A stretch of 64,000 nucleotides of DNA, taken from assembly GCA_945871905.1 (NCBI GenBank), contig CAMBXL010000011.1, forward strand, positions 1 to 64,000, written 5' to 3'. This DNA is from Chitinophaga pinensis (lineage in GTDB: Bacteria; Bacteroidota; Bacteroidia; NS11-12g; UBA955). The position numbers and the translations under genes are program-made. The stretch's first letter is position 1. The number at the start of each line of letters is the position of its first letter. A model generated the notes under the pieces. The model did no database searches. It saw only the letters and a program-made list of their open reading frames with translations, and was not told where the DNA came from. This document shows, one piece after another, positions 26,597 to 37,100 of the stretch.

Positions 26597-27454
26597 TTAC
26601 CTCAGGACTTTTTCTGATTCGAAATCGACTGTTTTACCGAAAAACTCAGAAGTATTTTGAACTTTCTTCATTAAATCTGAAAATTGGTCAAAGTATAATG
26701 ATTGATCCCCATCAGACATTGCTTCATCAGGGTGGTTATGTACCTCTAAAATCAAACCATCTGCGCCTGCTGCAATTGATGCCAAACTCATAGGGGTAAT
26801 TAAGTCGCGCAAACCTGTTCCTTGACTTGGGTCAACGATTATTGGCAAATGGCTTAATGATTTCACCAAAGGAACCATACTTAAATCGAGTGTATTACGT
26901 GTTGCTGTTTCGAAAGTACGGATGCCGCGTTCACATAATATAACATTATTATTTCCTCCTGATAAAATATACTCTGCAGCCAATAACCACTCTTCAAGTG
27001 TGCTACTCATCCCTCTTTTTAATAAAACAGGTTTATTTATTTTGCTTAGCGCTCTTAATAATTGATAGTTTTGCATATTGCGAGTACCTACCTGAAGAAC
27101 ATCTGCATATTCAGCAACTTCATCAACCAAATTGGTGTCCATTACTTCAGTAACAACCTCCATTTCATATTTGTCTGCAGCTTGTCGTAACAATTTGAGT
27201 CCTTCTTTTTTTAACCCTTGAAATGAGTATGGTGAAGTTCTTGGTTTGTAAGCACCACCACGTAATAATTTAATTTGAAATTTACTTAAAAACTCACAAA
27301 TTGTAAATATTTGATCTTCATTTTCAACCGCACAAGGACCGGCAATAACCGAAAATGACCCAGCACCTATTCGCGTATTTTTAAGTTCAATAACAGTATC
27401 AGATTGTTTCCATTCCCTTGACACCAATTGATATGGTTTTCGTTTATTTTCCAT
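26597..27454 (-). CDS. aroF: 3-deoxy-7-phosphoheptulonate synthase (DAHP synthase, AroQ-less short type)
   Basis: First enzyme of the shikimate pathway: condenses phosphoenolpyruvate and erythrose-4-phosphate. The 285-residue form is the short type I-beta (KDO8P-synthase-like) without a fused regulatory or chorismate mutase domain. Motifs: AGPCAVENEDQ, LLRGGAYKPRTSPYSFQG, LPIIVDPSQGTG, and LEVHNHPDEAMSDG with metal ligands. No aromatic-pathway genes are nearby; instead it follows DUF4270 by 29 bases and is probably the last gene of the glgA-like/DUF4270 transcript. Gene symbol for this type varies (aroF/aroG). The enzyme call is firm. Confidence 0.93.
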   Translation of the reverse strand: MENKRKPYQLVSREWKQSDTVIELKNTRIGAGSFSVIAGPCAVENEDQIFTICEFLSKFQIKLLRGGAYKPRTSPYSFQGLKKEGLKLLRQAADKYEMEVVTEVMDTNLVDEVAEYADVLQVGTRNMQNYQLLRALSKINKPVLLKRGMSSTLEEWLLAAEYILSGGNNNVILCERGIRTFETATRNTLDLSMVPLVKSLSHLPIIVDPSQGTGLRDLITPMSLASIAAGADGLILEVHNHPDEAMSDGDQSLYFDQFSDLMKKVQNTSEFFGKTVDFESEKVLR

Positions 27455-27483
27455 GTATTAATTTTTAAAACAATTCAAATTGC

Positions 27484-28791
27484 TTAAAGTTCTGTATAAT
27501 AAAGTTTAAACTCAATTCCAGCATTTTCCAGCCCTTTGCGAGTATCAATCATTAGGCGCGATGGCGCAATTGGGTTATCGGAAGGAATGGTTATAAATAA
27601 GCCCCTGTTCAGATTATCCCCTTTAGATTGGTATTGAACAAACAAATTTTGAATATGTCTTGTAATATTAATTTTGTACGTGTTAGTGACTTTATTTAAA
27701 TCGCCGCCAAACACAAATTCCGTTAAATCAAGTATCCCCGCATTGGTATTATTAACTGGATTGGGTTGAAAACACAGTAAACGAGTAGGTAAAGTAAAAG
27801 GTGATTGAAAAGTACCCGTAACTGGTCGAATAAACAATTCTGCTTTACCTATTACGACGCGTTTGGTAGAATCTTTGATAATACTAAACAAATTGGGCAA
27901 TTGAATATGCATTTTAGAACTTGCCATTGCTAAAAGAAAAGTTGTATCAAAATCCTGTGTTTTTCCTGCCGATCTTTGTTTTAATATTTCAGGAGACAGG
28001 TTACTAAATTCGTATTTTGTAAACCTTTCAGATTCATCGGTCACTTTAAAATCATTATACATTGAATCATTGTAATAGATTCTTATTTTAGAATGCGTTC
28101 CTTTTAAATTGAAGGCGCTTATTGCTTGCGAATTACCCTTTGGGACTACCGCTATTCCTTTAAAGAAATTCAAAAAATTTGTTTGCGAACTCAAATCTGA
28201 ACTTGTTGCATTAAACAATTTGTTGGCTAAGGCACTTCCCAACTTTATTTTAAGTGTTGGGGCTACACGAATTACAGACTTCCCTTGTCTAACATTAGTA
28301 CTGTCAGAAGGGGCAAATCTACCTGTGTAAGAAGCAGCGGGAGTAGTATTGTAGGCGTAAGTCTGATTAGAATGAGTAACAGCACTTCCCATGGCTTCTG
28401 TAAGTTCGAACACATCAAGAGAAACGGTTGATGACATGTCACCGTAATTAGCAATAGTAGAAGTGTATTGCATCATAAGCACAACAGAGTCGAGCGTATT
28501 TGCTGACAGAACATTATTAAGTTGCGGCAATCTAAATTGAAAAAAACTGCTCGCTTTATAAGTTCCAAAATTGGGGTCGTTTATAAGACCAATTAGGTTA
28601 TGACTCAAACTATCCGATTTAAGAGAATCTTCCCTTACCGAACGGGTCAATAAATCTAATTGATTGGTATATAAATATCCATCAAAACCTAAAGCACCGT
28701 CACTGTCAAAAAAAACGTTATCACTTTGTTTCTTACAGGCTGCAATAAGCAATAGAGAGAGTATGATTACCCCCGTTAATCTAAATTTCAC
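27484..28791 (-). CDS. DUF4270 lipoprotein
   Basis: A 435-residue exported protein of the DUF4270 family, which is restricted to Bacteroidota and usually sits, as here, next to the short glycogen-synthase-like gene. The signal peptide MKFRLTGVIILSLLLIAAC ends in a lipobox cysteine followed by KKQSD. Repeated beta-rich modules contain DSVVLMMQYT, SKIRIYYNDS and VIGKAELFIRPV. Function unknown, but envelope-located. It starts with GTG; an imperfect promoter box (TTAATTTG) lies just upstream, 18 bases after the glgA-like gene, so it may have its own start as well as read-through. Confidence 0.88.
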   Translation of the reverse strand: MKFRLTGVIILSLLLIAACKKQSDNVFFDSDGALGFDGYLYTNQLDLLTRSVREDSLKSDSLSHNLIGLINDPNFGTYKASSFFQFRLPQLNNVLSANTLDSVVLMMQYTSTIANYGDMSSTVSLDVFELTEAMGSAVTHSNQTYAYNTTPAASYTGRFAPSDSTNVRQGKSVIRVAPTLKIKLGSALANKLFNATSSDLSSQTNFLNFFKGIAVVPKGNSQAISAFNLKGTHSKIRIYYNDSMYNDFKVTDESERFTKYEFSNLSPEILKQRSAGKTQDFDTTFLLAMASSKMHIQLPNLFSIIKDSTKRVVIGKAELFIRPVTGTFQSPFTLPTRLLCFQPNPVNNTNAGILDLTEFVFGGDLNKVTNTYKINITRHIQNLFVQYQSKGDNLNRGLFITIPSDNPIAPSRLMIDTRKGLENAGIEFKLYYTEL

Positions 28792-28809
28792 AGGTGCAAA
28801 TTAACTAAA

Positions 28810-29622
28810 TTATTTAGAAGAAGCGATTAATTGGTCGTAAAAAGCCATGTATTTATCGCCTAAATTATCGGCTTCATGCACCATATGTGGTTTGTTTTTG
28901 GCTAATTTAACACAATCTGCATCCATTTTCGAAGTACAATCTACGATGGCATCAGCGCTTTGAATACCGCCTAACTGCATACTTCTAGAATCTCCTTTTG
29001 CAAATGTTTCAAGATATTTGTCTTCAATTTCGTTTAATGAAGCTTTTCTTGCAAAATCTTTTCCTAATTCAGTCGAAATTTCGTTTTCAAATACTGAATA
29101 AACGATTTTTGCGTTTTTAAACACCGGTTCATCTTTATATAATGTTTTAAGATAAATTGGAATTAAACTTGTCATCCAACCTTGGCAATGAATAATATCT
29201 GGAGACCATCCTAATTTTTTCACTGTTTCTAAAACCCCTTTACAAAAGAAAATCACACGTTCATCATTGTCATCAAAAGCTTTGTCTTGCTCATCAGAAA
29301 ACAAAAATTTGCGGTGGTAATAATCTTCATTGTCTAAAAAATAAACCTGCATTCTTGCCTCAGGAATAGAAGCAACTTTAATGGTCAATGGATTATCCTT
29401 ATCATCAATAGAAATATTGATCCCTGACAATCTAACCACTTCATGTAATTTGTTTCTTCTTTCATTGATAACACCAAAGCGTGGAACAAGAACTCTAACT
29501 TCATTATCCTTTTCCTGAATAGCTTGTGGCAAAAATCTAGCAATAGTAGAAACGGGTGATTCATTTAAAAACGGTGTCATTTCTGATGACACAAATAGAA
29601 CTCTTTTTTTTGGACTTGTCAT
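28810..29622 (-). CDS. Short glycogen/starch synthase-like protein (GT5 N-terminal domain)
   Basis: A 270-residue protein matching only the N-terminal (acceptor-side) Rossmann domain of GT5 glycogen synthases. It reads RVLFVSSEMTPFLNES, then QVYFLDNEDYYHRKFLF and PDIIHCQGWMTSLIP. The donor-binding C-terminal domain is absent. This short form is standard in Bacteroidota, so it is not a truncation unique to this genome. Whether it synthesises glycogen is doubtful. It leads a three-gene run with DUF4270 and DAHP synthase; a TATCTTTG promoter box lies 25 bases upstream of the ATG. Confidence 0.9.
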   Translation of the reverse strand: MTSPKKRVLFVSSEMTPFLNESPVSTIARFLPQAIQEKDNEVRVLVPRFGVINERRNKLHEVVRLSGINISIDDKDNPLTIKVASIPEARMQVYFLDNEDYYHRKFLFSDEQDKAFDDNDERVIFFCKGVLETVKKLGWSPDIIHCQGWMTSLIPIYLKTLYKDEPVFKNAKIVYSVFENEISTELGKDFARKASLNEIEDKYLETFAKGDSRSMQLGGIQSADAIVDCTSKMDADCVKLAKNKPHMVHEADNLGDKYMAFYDQLIASSK

Positions 29623-29647
29623 GGGGTGTGTATGTTAATGCGCAATA

Positions 29648-29655
29648 CAAAGATA
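29648..29655 (-). promoter_or_regulatory. -7 promoter box (TATCTTTG) for the glgA-like/DUF4270/DAHP synthase run
   Basis: Matches TAnnTTTG, 25 bases upstream of the first ATG. The remainder of the gap to 29841 is AT-rich with no gene that I can see. Confidence 0.5.
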
Positions 29656-29841
29656 ATACAATTTTTTCTGAATTATTGAAACTTACTTGTATATTTTTTT
29701 TAAAATAACTTATAAACCCTCTTAATTACTATATTAATTTAATATATACGATTTTATCAATAATACCCTCAATCACCCTATTTTAGCCCAATTTTTTTTC
29801 TTGTTTTTGTCATTTTTTTTTATTAATGACATATTGTTTAA

Positions 29842-30624
29842 CTATTCTTTAGATTCCATTTCTAGAATACCTAAAGTTGCACCGACTACTCCATTGATTG
29901 GCGCTATCATTAATCCTACAATTGGAACCATATCCAATAATGCATAAACAACGCCTATCCCTAATGCAAAAGAACGCTTACTTTTAATAAATTGAATCCC
30001 CTCTTTTATACTCATTTTCTTTCTCTCGCAAGTATAATCCATCATACTAAATCCAAAATAATAAGCACTAACAAGCCACAAAAATGGAACAGTTAAAAGC
30101 GTAAAAGGCCCAATTAACAAACCCAACAATCCAAACAAAGCAATTAATGCCAATTCAATAGTTAAGTTTCTTAACGCTATTAAAGTACCTCTTAGCATGT
30201 CCTTTAGTAACTGAAATCCTGAAAATGGATATTTTCTTCCTGTTTCTATTTCTTCTATTCGTTCACTTAAAAAAGAAAACAAAGGTGCCAATACTATTAA
30301 CACAAAGTATTTTGAAAACTTTGCGGAGAGCATTAATACTATAATTGAATAAATAACCGTCATTATTCCTTTTATTGACCACTGTGTAATAATCGCCAAA
30401 ACTCCATTTGTACCTAACAACTCTCCTATATTTTCTTGACTATACCTGCCAAATATTTTTTCGGTTATAATGTCTGACAAATAGAAAATACTTGAAAACA
30501 AACTTACATACAACAATATAGCTACCACTAATGGCCACAAATAATAATGTAGTAATCCTTTTTTGGACAAATAGAGAGGTGCCTTTAAAAAGTGGGACAC
30601 TCCTAACATAAATTCCTTAATCAT
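29842..30624 (-). CDS. EI24/CysZ-like membrane protein
   Basis: A 260-residue inner-membrane protein of the EI24 family (which includes CysZ, a sulfate permease of enterobacteria). The start FMLGVSHFLKAPLYLSKKGL is typical, followed by several long hydrophobic segments and the family core FLWLVSAYYFGFSMMDYTCERKK and ending MVPIVGLMIAPINGVVGATL. No cysteine or sulfate-assimilation genes are nearby, so a transport role is only possible. An imperfect promoter box (TAACTTCG) ends about 5 bases before the ATG. Single-gene unit, divergent from the O-methyltransferase. Confidence 0.85.
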   Translation of the reverse strand: MIKEFMLGVSHFLKAPLYLSKKGLLHYYLWPLVVAILLYVSLFSSIFYLSDIITEKIFGRYSQENIGELLGTNGVLAIITQWSIKGIMTVIYSIIVLMLSAKFSKYFVLIVLAPLFSFLSERIEEIETGRKYPFSGFQLLKDMLRGTLIALRNLTIELALIALFGLLGLLIGPFTLLTVPFLWLVSAYYFGFSMMDYTCERKKMSIKEGIQFIKSKRSFALGIGVVYALLDMVPIVGLMIAPINGVVGATLGILEMESKE

Positions 30625-30750
30625 TTTACGAAGTTATTTCATTTTGACTTAAATGTTTAAGTTTTTCTTGTGAATTAGACAAAGACAATAATCTGTTTGA
30701 TAAATAGATATTTTATTGCCGCTTTAACAAGCAATGCTTTAATTTGCAAT

Positions 30751-31404
30751 ATGGATTTCATCAATCACCTTATACAAAACTATGCGGACAATCACACCTC
30801 GGAAGAACCTGAACACCTCAAAGCTTTAAATAGACACACCCATCTGCATGTTTTAAAACCACGCATGCTTAGCGGTCATTTTCAAGGTCGATTTTTATCC
30901 ATGTTAAGTCAATTGATAAGACCAACCCATGTTTTAGACATAGGCACATTCACCGGTTATTCTGCACTTTGCTTGGCAGAAGGTCTTAGTCCTGAAGGTT
31001 GCGTTTACACTATTGATAACAATGAAGAGGTTAATGTAACTGCTCAACAATTTATTGAATCATCTCCCTACGCCCATCAAATATCCCTTAAAACTGGTAA
31101 TGCCGATGCTGTAATCCCTCTGTTACATGAAACTGTAGATTATTGGGACATCGTATGGATAGATGCCGACAAAACAGCTTATAAAACCTACTTTGACTTG
31201 TGTATTGAAAAAGTGCGTAAAGGTGGACTGATAATGGCTGACAATGTCCTGTGGAGTGGTAAAGTATGTGATGACAATGCTTTGAAAAAAGACAAAGACA
31301 CTCAAGCTATCGATGAGTTCAATAAATATGTATCAAAAGACTCAAGAGTAACCCCTGTCTTGTTACCAATTCGCGATGGTATTATGATGATGATAAAAAA
31401 CTAA
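30751..31404 (+). CDS. O-methyltransferase (family 3, caffeoyl-CoA OMT-like)
   Basis: A 217-residue SAM- and metal-dependent O-methyltransferase. SAM motif I is VLDIGTFTGYSALCLAEGL, the metal-site aspartate lies in WIDADKTAY, and ADNVLWSGKV completes the family pattern. These bacterial homologues methylate small catechol-type molecules; the true substrate is unknown. The ORF track begins 18 codons upstream; ATG 30751 (MDFINHLIQNY) matches the usual family start and is preceded by TTAATTTGC. Its stop overlaps that of the convergent dus gene (CTAA). Confidence 0.9.
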   Translation: MDFINHLIQNYADNHTSEEPEHLKALNRHTHLHVLKPRMLSGHFQGRFLSMLSQLIRPTHVLDIGTFTGYSALCLAEGLSPEGCVYTIDNNEEVNVTAQQFIESSPYAHQISLKTGNADAVIPLLHETVDYWDIVWIDADKTAYKTYFDLCIEKVRKGGLIMADNVLWSGKVCDDNALKKDKDTQAIDEFNKYVSKDSRVTPVLLPIRDGIMMMIKN

Positions 31405-32402
31405 TCGATCAACTTATTTTCTATCTCTTCCAATGTTTCCATTATTTCGTTAATGGAATGACTCATAACCAAAGTTGTTTTATAAGTTTTGAAATTTGGA
31501 ATCCCTTTAAAATAATTGGCATAATGCCTTTTCATTTCATTAATAGCCACGACCTCACTCTTCCATTCTATAGACTTTAAAAAATGAGTTCTACAAGCTT
31601 CCACTCTGTCTGCTATGGTTGGAGAAGGTAAAATTTCTCCCGTTGCCATGTAATGTTTGATTTCATTAAAAATCCAAGGATGGCCAATACTTGCACGACC
31701 TATCATAATACCATCAACACCATATTTATTTTTATATTCCAATGCCTTTTGAGGTGTGTCTATGTCTCCGTTCCCAAATATTGGGATTTCGATATTAGGA
31801 TTGCTTTTAACTTTGGCAATGAGTGTCCAATCGGCCTCCCCTTTGTACAATTGCGTTCGCGTCCTTCCATGTATTGACAGTGCTTTAATTCCTACATCTT
31901 GTAACCTTAATGCCACTTCTTCAATATTTTTGGTGCGCTCATCCCAACCTAATCGGGTTTTAACAGTTACAGGCAAATTTGTGCTTCTAACAACGGCTTC
32001 GGTTAGTCGGACCATTAAGGGAATATCCTTAAGAACTGCCGCACCTGCACCTTTACAAACTACTTTTTTTACAGGACAACCAAAGTTAATGTCAACAATA
32101 TCGGGTTGAGTTGCATCTACAATTTTAGTGGCCATTGCCATTGCTTCCTCGTCACCACCAAATATTTGAATACCAATTGGCTTTTCGTAATCGAAAATAT
32201 CCAACTTTTGTCGGCTTTTTATGGCGTCCCTAATTAGGCCTTCTGAACTAATAAACTCAGTATACATAAGGTCGGCCCCATGTTTTTTACATAAATACCT
32301 GAAGGGTGGATCGCTAACATCCTCCATGGGTGCCAACAATAAAGGAAAATTTCCTAACGATATGTGACCAATTTTTACCAAATTTGCATTTTTTATAAGC
32401 AT
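31401..32402 (-). CDS. dus: tRNA-dihydrouridine synthase (DusB-like)
   Basis: FMN enzyme that reduces uridine to dihydrouridine in the tRNA D-loop. It is about 326-333 residues long. It has PLLLAPMEDVSDPPFR, the catalytic-cysteine region INFGCPVKKVVCKGAGAA, VKTRLGWD, SIHGRTRTQLYKG, and GDIDTPQKALEY with the FMN phosphate loop MIGRASIGHPW. The family usually begins near V/I-KIG, so the true start may be TTG 32381 (eight codons in) and not ATG 32402. The ATG 32402 overlaps the ATG of the divergent CPBP gene within GCATGC. Confidence 0.94.
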   Translation of the reverse strand: MLIKNANLVKIGHISLGNFPLLLAPMEDVSDPPFRYLCKKHGADLMYTEFISSEGLIRDAIKSRQKLDIFDYEKPIGIQIFGGDEEAMAMATKIVDATQPDIVDINFGCPVKKVVCKGAGAAVLKDIPLMVRLTEAVVRSTNLPVTVKTRLGWDERTKNIEEVALRLQDVGIKALSIHGRTRTQLYKGEADWTLIAKVKSNPNIEIPIFGNGDIDTPQKALEYKNKYGVDGIMIGRASIGHPWIFNEIKHYMATGEILPSPTIADRVEACRTHFLKSIEWKSEVVAINEMKRHYANYFKGIPNFKTYKTTLVMSHSINEIMETLEEIENKLID

Positions 32403-33309
32403 GCAAAATTACAATGATAAAACCACAATACAAACCATCGCTGATGTATTTATCATTATTGGCTTGGCAATACTAGGAATGATAGCGGGTAGTTTTGTAG
32501 GCATGTTTATTGGTATTGTTGGTTTTGATATACCATTTTCCAATTATCAAGCTACCATAGTTAATCCTCAAACTGCAAATGAGGTAATGGCGCTTAAATG
32601 GTACAACTTTTTCTCAAATTTAGGAGCTTGGGTGCTTTCTGTGTGGGTGTATTTCAAAATACGTTTTTATTCATTTGGCAAACAAATTAACTTTAATTCA
32701 GCACAACCCAAAATTATCTATGCCCACCTAATCCCGCTTTTCTTTGCCCTTACCATAACATCGGCTTGGCTATTGCAAATCAACCAACAAATAGCCCTTC
32801 CGGAATGGATAGAAAAATTAAGCTCTAAACAAAACAAACATTTGCTAACTAAAATGTTGCAAATGAATACCCACACCGACTATTTAATTAATCTATTTTT
32901 TGTAGCCTTAACTCCTGCTATACTCGAGGAAATCTTTTTCAGAGGAACCCTTCAAAAACTATTTATCGAAGGATTCAAAAACACTCATATTGGCATATTT
33001 GTAACCTCTTTTATTTTTGCGGGCATTCATCTTAATGTGCAACAATTTATTCCAATGTTGTTTTTAGCGCTTGTTTTTGGCTATATCTGCCACTATTCCA
33101 AAAGTATTTGGCCAAGTATTATTTTACATTTTTTCAATAATGGTTTAGCTGTTACAGCCTATTATTTAAAGGGTGGTAATGACATTGCCAATGAGCTAGT
33201 TAATGACAATTTCAGTCCCTCCATTCCATTTTTCCTTCTTTGCTTTTTTTCTATTGTAGTTTATTTTATATACTTGCACAAGCAATACACCTCACTGAAA
33301 CATGAATAA
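32401..33309 (+). CDS. CPBP family intramembrane glutamic protease (CAAX-like)
   Basis: A 302-residue inner-membrane protein of the CPBP/Abi (Rce1-like) family. Its catalytic motif EEIFFRG lies near residue 180, followed by FIFAGIHLN and IILHFFNN, which carry the two conserved histidines. About eight hydrophobic segments. Family members process prenylated or small peptides; in bacteria many serve maturation or self-immunity. There is no bacteriocin gene here; it overlaps cdsA by 8 bases, so the pair is co-transcribed. Substrate unknown. Confidence 0.9.
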   Translation: MQNYNDKTTIQTIADVFIIIGLAILGMIAGSFVGMFIGIVGFDIPFSNYQATIVNPQTANEVMALKWYNFFSNLGAWVLSVWVYFKIRFYSFGKQINFNSAQPKIIYAHLIPLFFALTITSAWLLQINQQIALPEWIEKLSSKQNKHLLTKMLQMNTHTDYLINLFFVALTPAILEEIFFRGTLQKLFIEGFKNTHIGIFVTSFIFAGIHLNVQQFIPMLFLALVFGYICHYSKSIWPSIILHFFNNGLAVTAYYLKGGNDIANELVNDNFSPSIPFFLLCFFSIVVYFIYLHKQYTSLKHE

Positions 33310-34123
33310 TTTTACGCTTAGGGCCATAACTGGATTTTTTTTTATAGCATTTATAAGCGGAATGACGCTCTATAGTCCCTATACTTTTTTAATACTTTTA
33401 CTATTAATTGGCGGTTTGGGAATGATGGAGTACTACAAAATTGTGATGCGTAAAGAAGCCTATTTTTTACAATTGATTTTCACCCTTTTAGGACTTTCTA
33501 TCATTAGTGCCTATTTTTGGATCGATGACAGGGTTGACTTTGCCTTATTTGGTGTCGTATTATTGGTAACGAGCTCTTTCATCTATTCCCTTTTCAGACA
33601 GAAACATTCTTGGAAAAACATCCCTTTACTTTTATCAGGACTATTTTACATTGCATTTCCTCTGTTTTTATTTTTGCTTTCTGTAATGAAATCAGATGGA
33701 CAATATGAATCCCCACAAATGGAGTTCAAACCCTATTTAGCGTTAAACTTATTTGTGTTAATATGGTGCAGTGATACATTCGCTTATTTATGTGGCAAGG
33801 CATTTGGTAAGCATAAACTTTTCGAAAAAATTTCTCCTAAGAAAACCGTAGAAGGCTTTATTGGCGCACTTGTTTTAACCGTTGGTTTTTCAATATTACT
33901 GTCCCAATGGTTTGGCATTTCTGTAAAACTGAATTTATTAATTGCTTTTCTTAGTGTTGTATTTGGCACTTTAGGCGATTTAGTAGAGAGTCAACTAAAA
34001 CGCGAACATCAAATAAAAGATTCAGGGACTATAATTCCTGGGCATGGCGGCATACTTGACCGTTTTGATGCACTCTTTATTTCCCTTCCATTTACAACGG
34101 CCTGTTATTATTTTTTGGCATAA
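33302..34123 (+). CDS. cdsA: Phosphatidate cytidylyltransferase
   Basis: Makes CDP-diacylglycerol from phosphatidic acid and CTP, the branch point of phospholipid synthesis; inner membrane. It has 273 residues and about eight helices. The C-terminal family signature is complete in FGTLGDLVESQLKREHQIKD and PGHGGILDRFDALF, preceded by WCSDTFAYLCGKAFGKHKL and ISPKKTVEGFIGAL. It overlaps the upstream CPBP protease gene by 8 bases, indicating translational coupling. Confident. Confidence 0.96.
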   Translation: MNNFTLRAITGFFFIAFISGMTLYSPYTFLILLLLIGGLGMMEYYKIVMRKEAYFLQLIFTLLGLSIISAYFWIDDRVDFALFGVVLLVTSSFIYSLFRQKHSWKNIPLLLSGLFYIAFPLFLFLLSVMKSDGQYESPQMEFKPYLALNLFVLIWCSDTFAYLCGKAFGKHKLFEKISPKKTVEGFIGALVLTVGFSILLSQWFGISVKLNLLIAFLSVVFGTLGDLVESQLKREHQIKDSGTIIPGHGGILDRFDALFISLPFTTACYYFLA

Positions 34124-34179
34124 TAATATGCAACTAATTTTAAATCAACACGTCTAAAGAATATGATTAATCATAAACA

Positions 34180-37100
34180 TTGAAAATCCTTGTTTTATAT
34201 ATTGTTAGTTTCTTTACCGCTTTAAACATTTATGGACAATGTCAACCTTCATTTTCAGGGACTCAATGTGTCAATAATCCTATAGAATTCAATGGGAACA
34301 GCCCAGGAGCAAGTAATTTTCTTTGGAATTTCAATGGAGAAGGGAGTAATAACACTACCATAAAACCTGTTTTTAGATTTACAACTACAGGCGTCAAAAT
34401 TGTCACTTTTTCATGTACTTTGGCCAACGGGAAACCTTGTTCGGGTCAACTCACATTGACTATAAAACCCTTACCAATCATTCGAAGCCGCTTACTAACC
34501 GATTCTGTTCAATGCTTTGAAAACAATGCTTTTTGCTTTCGTGATTCAAGTTTATCGGGTGATGGCAACAACTGTATTGTTTCTATCAAATATTTGTTTA
34601 GCGATGGTGAATTGATAACAAAAACAGGCACTAAATTCAATCCCGTTTCTTTACCTGCTACATTTTGCAAAACAATTAATGATCCTCAAGGCACTACTGT
34701 TAATTTACTTATAGAGGTGGAGGATTGTAATGGTTGCATATCGCGGTATCAATACCCTAATGCTTTGAAAACAGATTTTGCACCTGCCTTATTTGCTAAT
34801 TTCCAGTTTTCTACTGCGCCTTGTGGTGTTACATCGAGGGCAAAATTCACCAATTTATCACAACTAAAAACCAGCGATTTAAAATCTTATTATTGGGATT
34901 TTGGGGATGGTTTTAAAGACTCAATTAATTGGGATACTATTTCACACACCTACAATATTGGGAATGCAAGCACCAAAATTTTTTCACCCAAATTAGTTGT
35001 AAAAACAAAATCGGGATGCACCGTTGTTTTTAATTTAAAGGACATTACGATGTTCAACTTAAAACCTAGGATTTTATTAAGTAGAGATTCCATCTGTGTG
35101 GACGATACCATTGCTTACCAATTGCTTCCTACCTCCATGAGCAATTTTATCACAGAACGAGATCTATCATGGCGTTTCAACCCCGGCATAGCCAATCAAT
35201 TTAAAGGAATACAATCCTACAATACTCTTGGACCCAAGCTTATCAATTGTCGAATTTCGCATCCTTGTGGACCTTTTAATTTATACGACACTTTAATTGT
35301 TATAGGACCAAAAGCAAGTATTGAACCCCTTTATATGGACCCCAACAAACGGTTTCAATGCACTATCAAAGACAGTATTACGGTAACCGATCGCAGTTTG
35401 TTTTATCATAACGATACCAATATGCTTAATGATGATAGTTTGTTCAGAAAAAAAGCAGGGAACTTAGGCCATCATTTCACCAATAACATTTCCACAAATG
35501 CCCGTAATCAGGTAAGGAATGGAGAAAACACAATCCGACTTTGGAATTTTGGAGACGAGTATTGCGACCAATGTACTACCGATGTTCAGCAAAATAAAAA
35601 CACTTGGTTGAATTGCAATTACAGTCGTGAAAAAACGCCTCAACATTGGTACACCCCTTGGGACTCTATTTACCGTTACAAATACAGCTTTCTTCCTTTT
35701 GAAATTAGTTTCTTTGATGGCCTAAACCAATCGTGCGCAAAGAGAAAACTATACAGCAGCGATAGTTTATTTATAACCACAGATACTATTCTGTATTATG
35801 GCAACAATTCACTTGGCAAATCGGTAAAAGACAGTTCTGTATTTCTATCCTTAAAAAAGCAAATAATTCCAAGTGGCATTGTCGGAAAAGGAAGTTTAGA
35901 TTGTCCTTTTAACATTAGGGTTTATATACCTTCACAAAGTCAAATTAGTATTGACCGAAAAAATGGATTGGGTTTATTGAATATTACTGGCCCTTCCTAT
36001 TTCAATGTTAGCAAAAACTGGAAAATTCAAGTTGACAATTCAGATGATTCTTGTTTATTTATTTATAGTTTATTGGCGAATATTGACAGCATTCCTTTAC
36101 AAGAAATTCAGCCACACCACACCGTTATTGGGGCATTAAAAAACCCTCGTATTACGTCATTCGACAGTGTCAATTTTGATTTACATCGCAAACTTTTTTA
36201 CGAGCGAATTCCCAAATGTTTTCCTATTGAATTAATTGTTCGAGACACTTCGCATCCACTAGCTTGTGAAAGCAGAAGCACTGTTAATGTGGCATTGTTA
36301 CCTCCATCTGCAAAAAAATTGAGTATAGAGAATCAGTTTTGTTATGGTTATACAGATAAGGTTATTGAATTCAGCTTATCCGACACCAAACCTGGTTGCA
36401 CACAATCTACGGCAAAAATCAATTTTGATTATATCAATACCCCAAATGACTGGAAATTAGTCAATGACTTGTATGATGGAGAAGTTAGACTAGGCCCTTA
36501 TTTAAACAGTGGACCTCCTTACAGAGGGTATGCAAGTCAGGGGCCCTTTAATTCCATATTTTTTAAAAAATACAGTGATTCCATCCTATCGAAAAAAGGC
36601 GTTCAACAATTAAACATTGCCTTAATTATAGGAAATGGCACAGGCTCCAATTATTGCGAAGACACTGTCTATTATCCTAATTTTGCATCGTTCCCTTATC
36701 TAAACGCCAACTTTAATATATTTTCTAAATCAGCCAAAAACGTTTACCACGTTTGCCCTAATGAACCCATTTGCATTAATATTCCTTCACCACAGTCGAG
36801 AGAATACAATCAGCTTGCCTATGGCAATAATTGGTTTTTCATTAATCACAATTCCGGAGATACTGTTCAAAAAATAACAGAAACCTACTTTAAGGTACAG
36901 TCGAACCCACGTTACCCAAATCAGAAAGTAAATTTTGTAGTCATTAAACGATACAATGCTGCAAAAAATGGCTTTAACCCTACTCAAACTGATACTGTTT
37001 TCACTGCCATTGTTCATAAACACCATGTTAAACTCCTTAAGTCTATAAACAATCAAAAACTGAAGGATAAACTTTCAGAAATAGGTTTATCAATCGATGA

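Noticed and set aside
28810-29622. Glycogen synthase gene truncated to its N-terminal domain
   Set aside because: The 270-residue form is the normal length for this protein in Bacteroidota, so it is not a local truncation.
29690-29841. Possible terminator or second MITE copy in the AT-rich gap (AACCCTCTTAATTACTATATT resembles the MITE end)
   Set aside because: The match is short, there is no inverted partner, and the GTCATT/AATGAC dyad has no T-run in the needed direction.
31756-32109. 117-residue plus-strand ORF opposite dus
   Set aside because: It is a shadow of the well-supported dus gene.
32401-33309. CPBP protease as part of a bacteriocin or defence system
   Set aside because: It overlaps cdsA and lies next to dus; there is no small peptide, transporter or toxin gene nearby.
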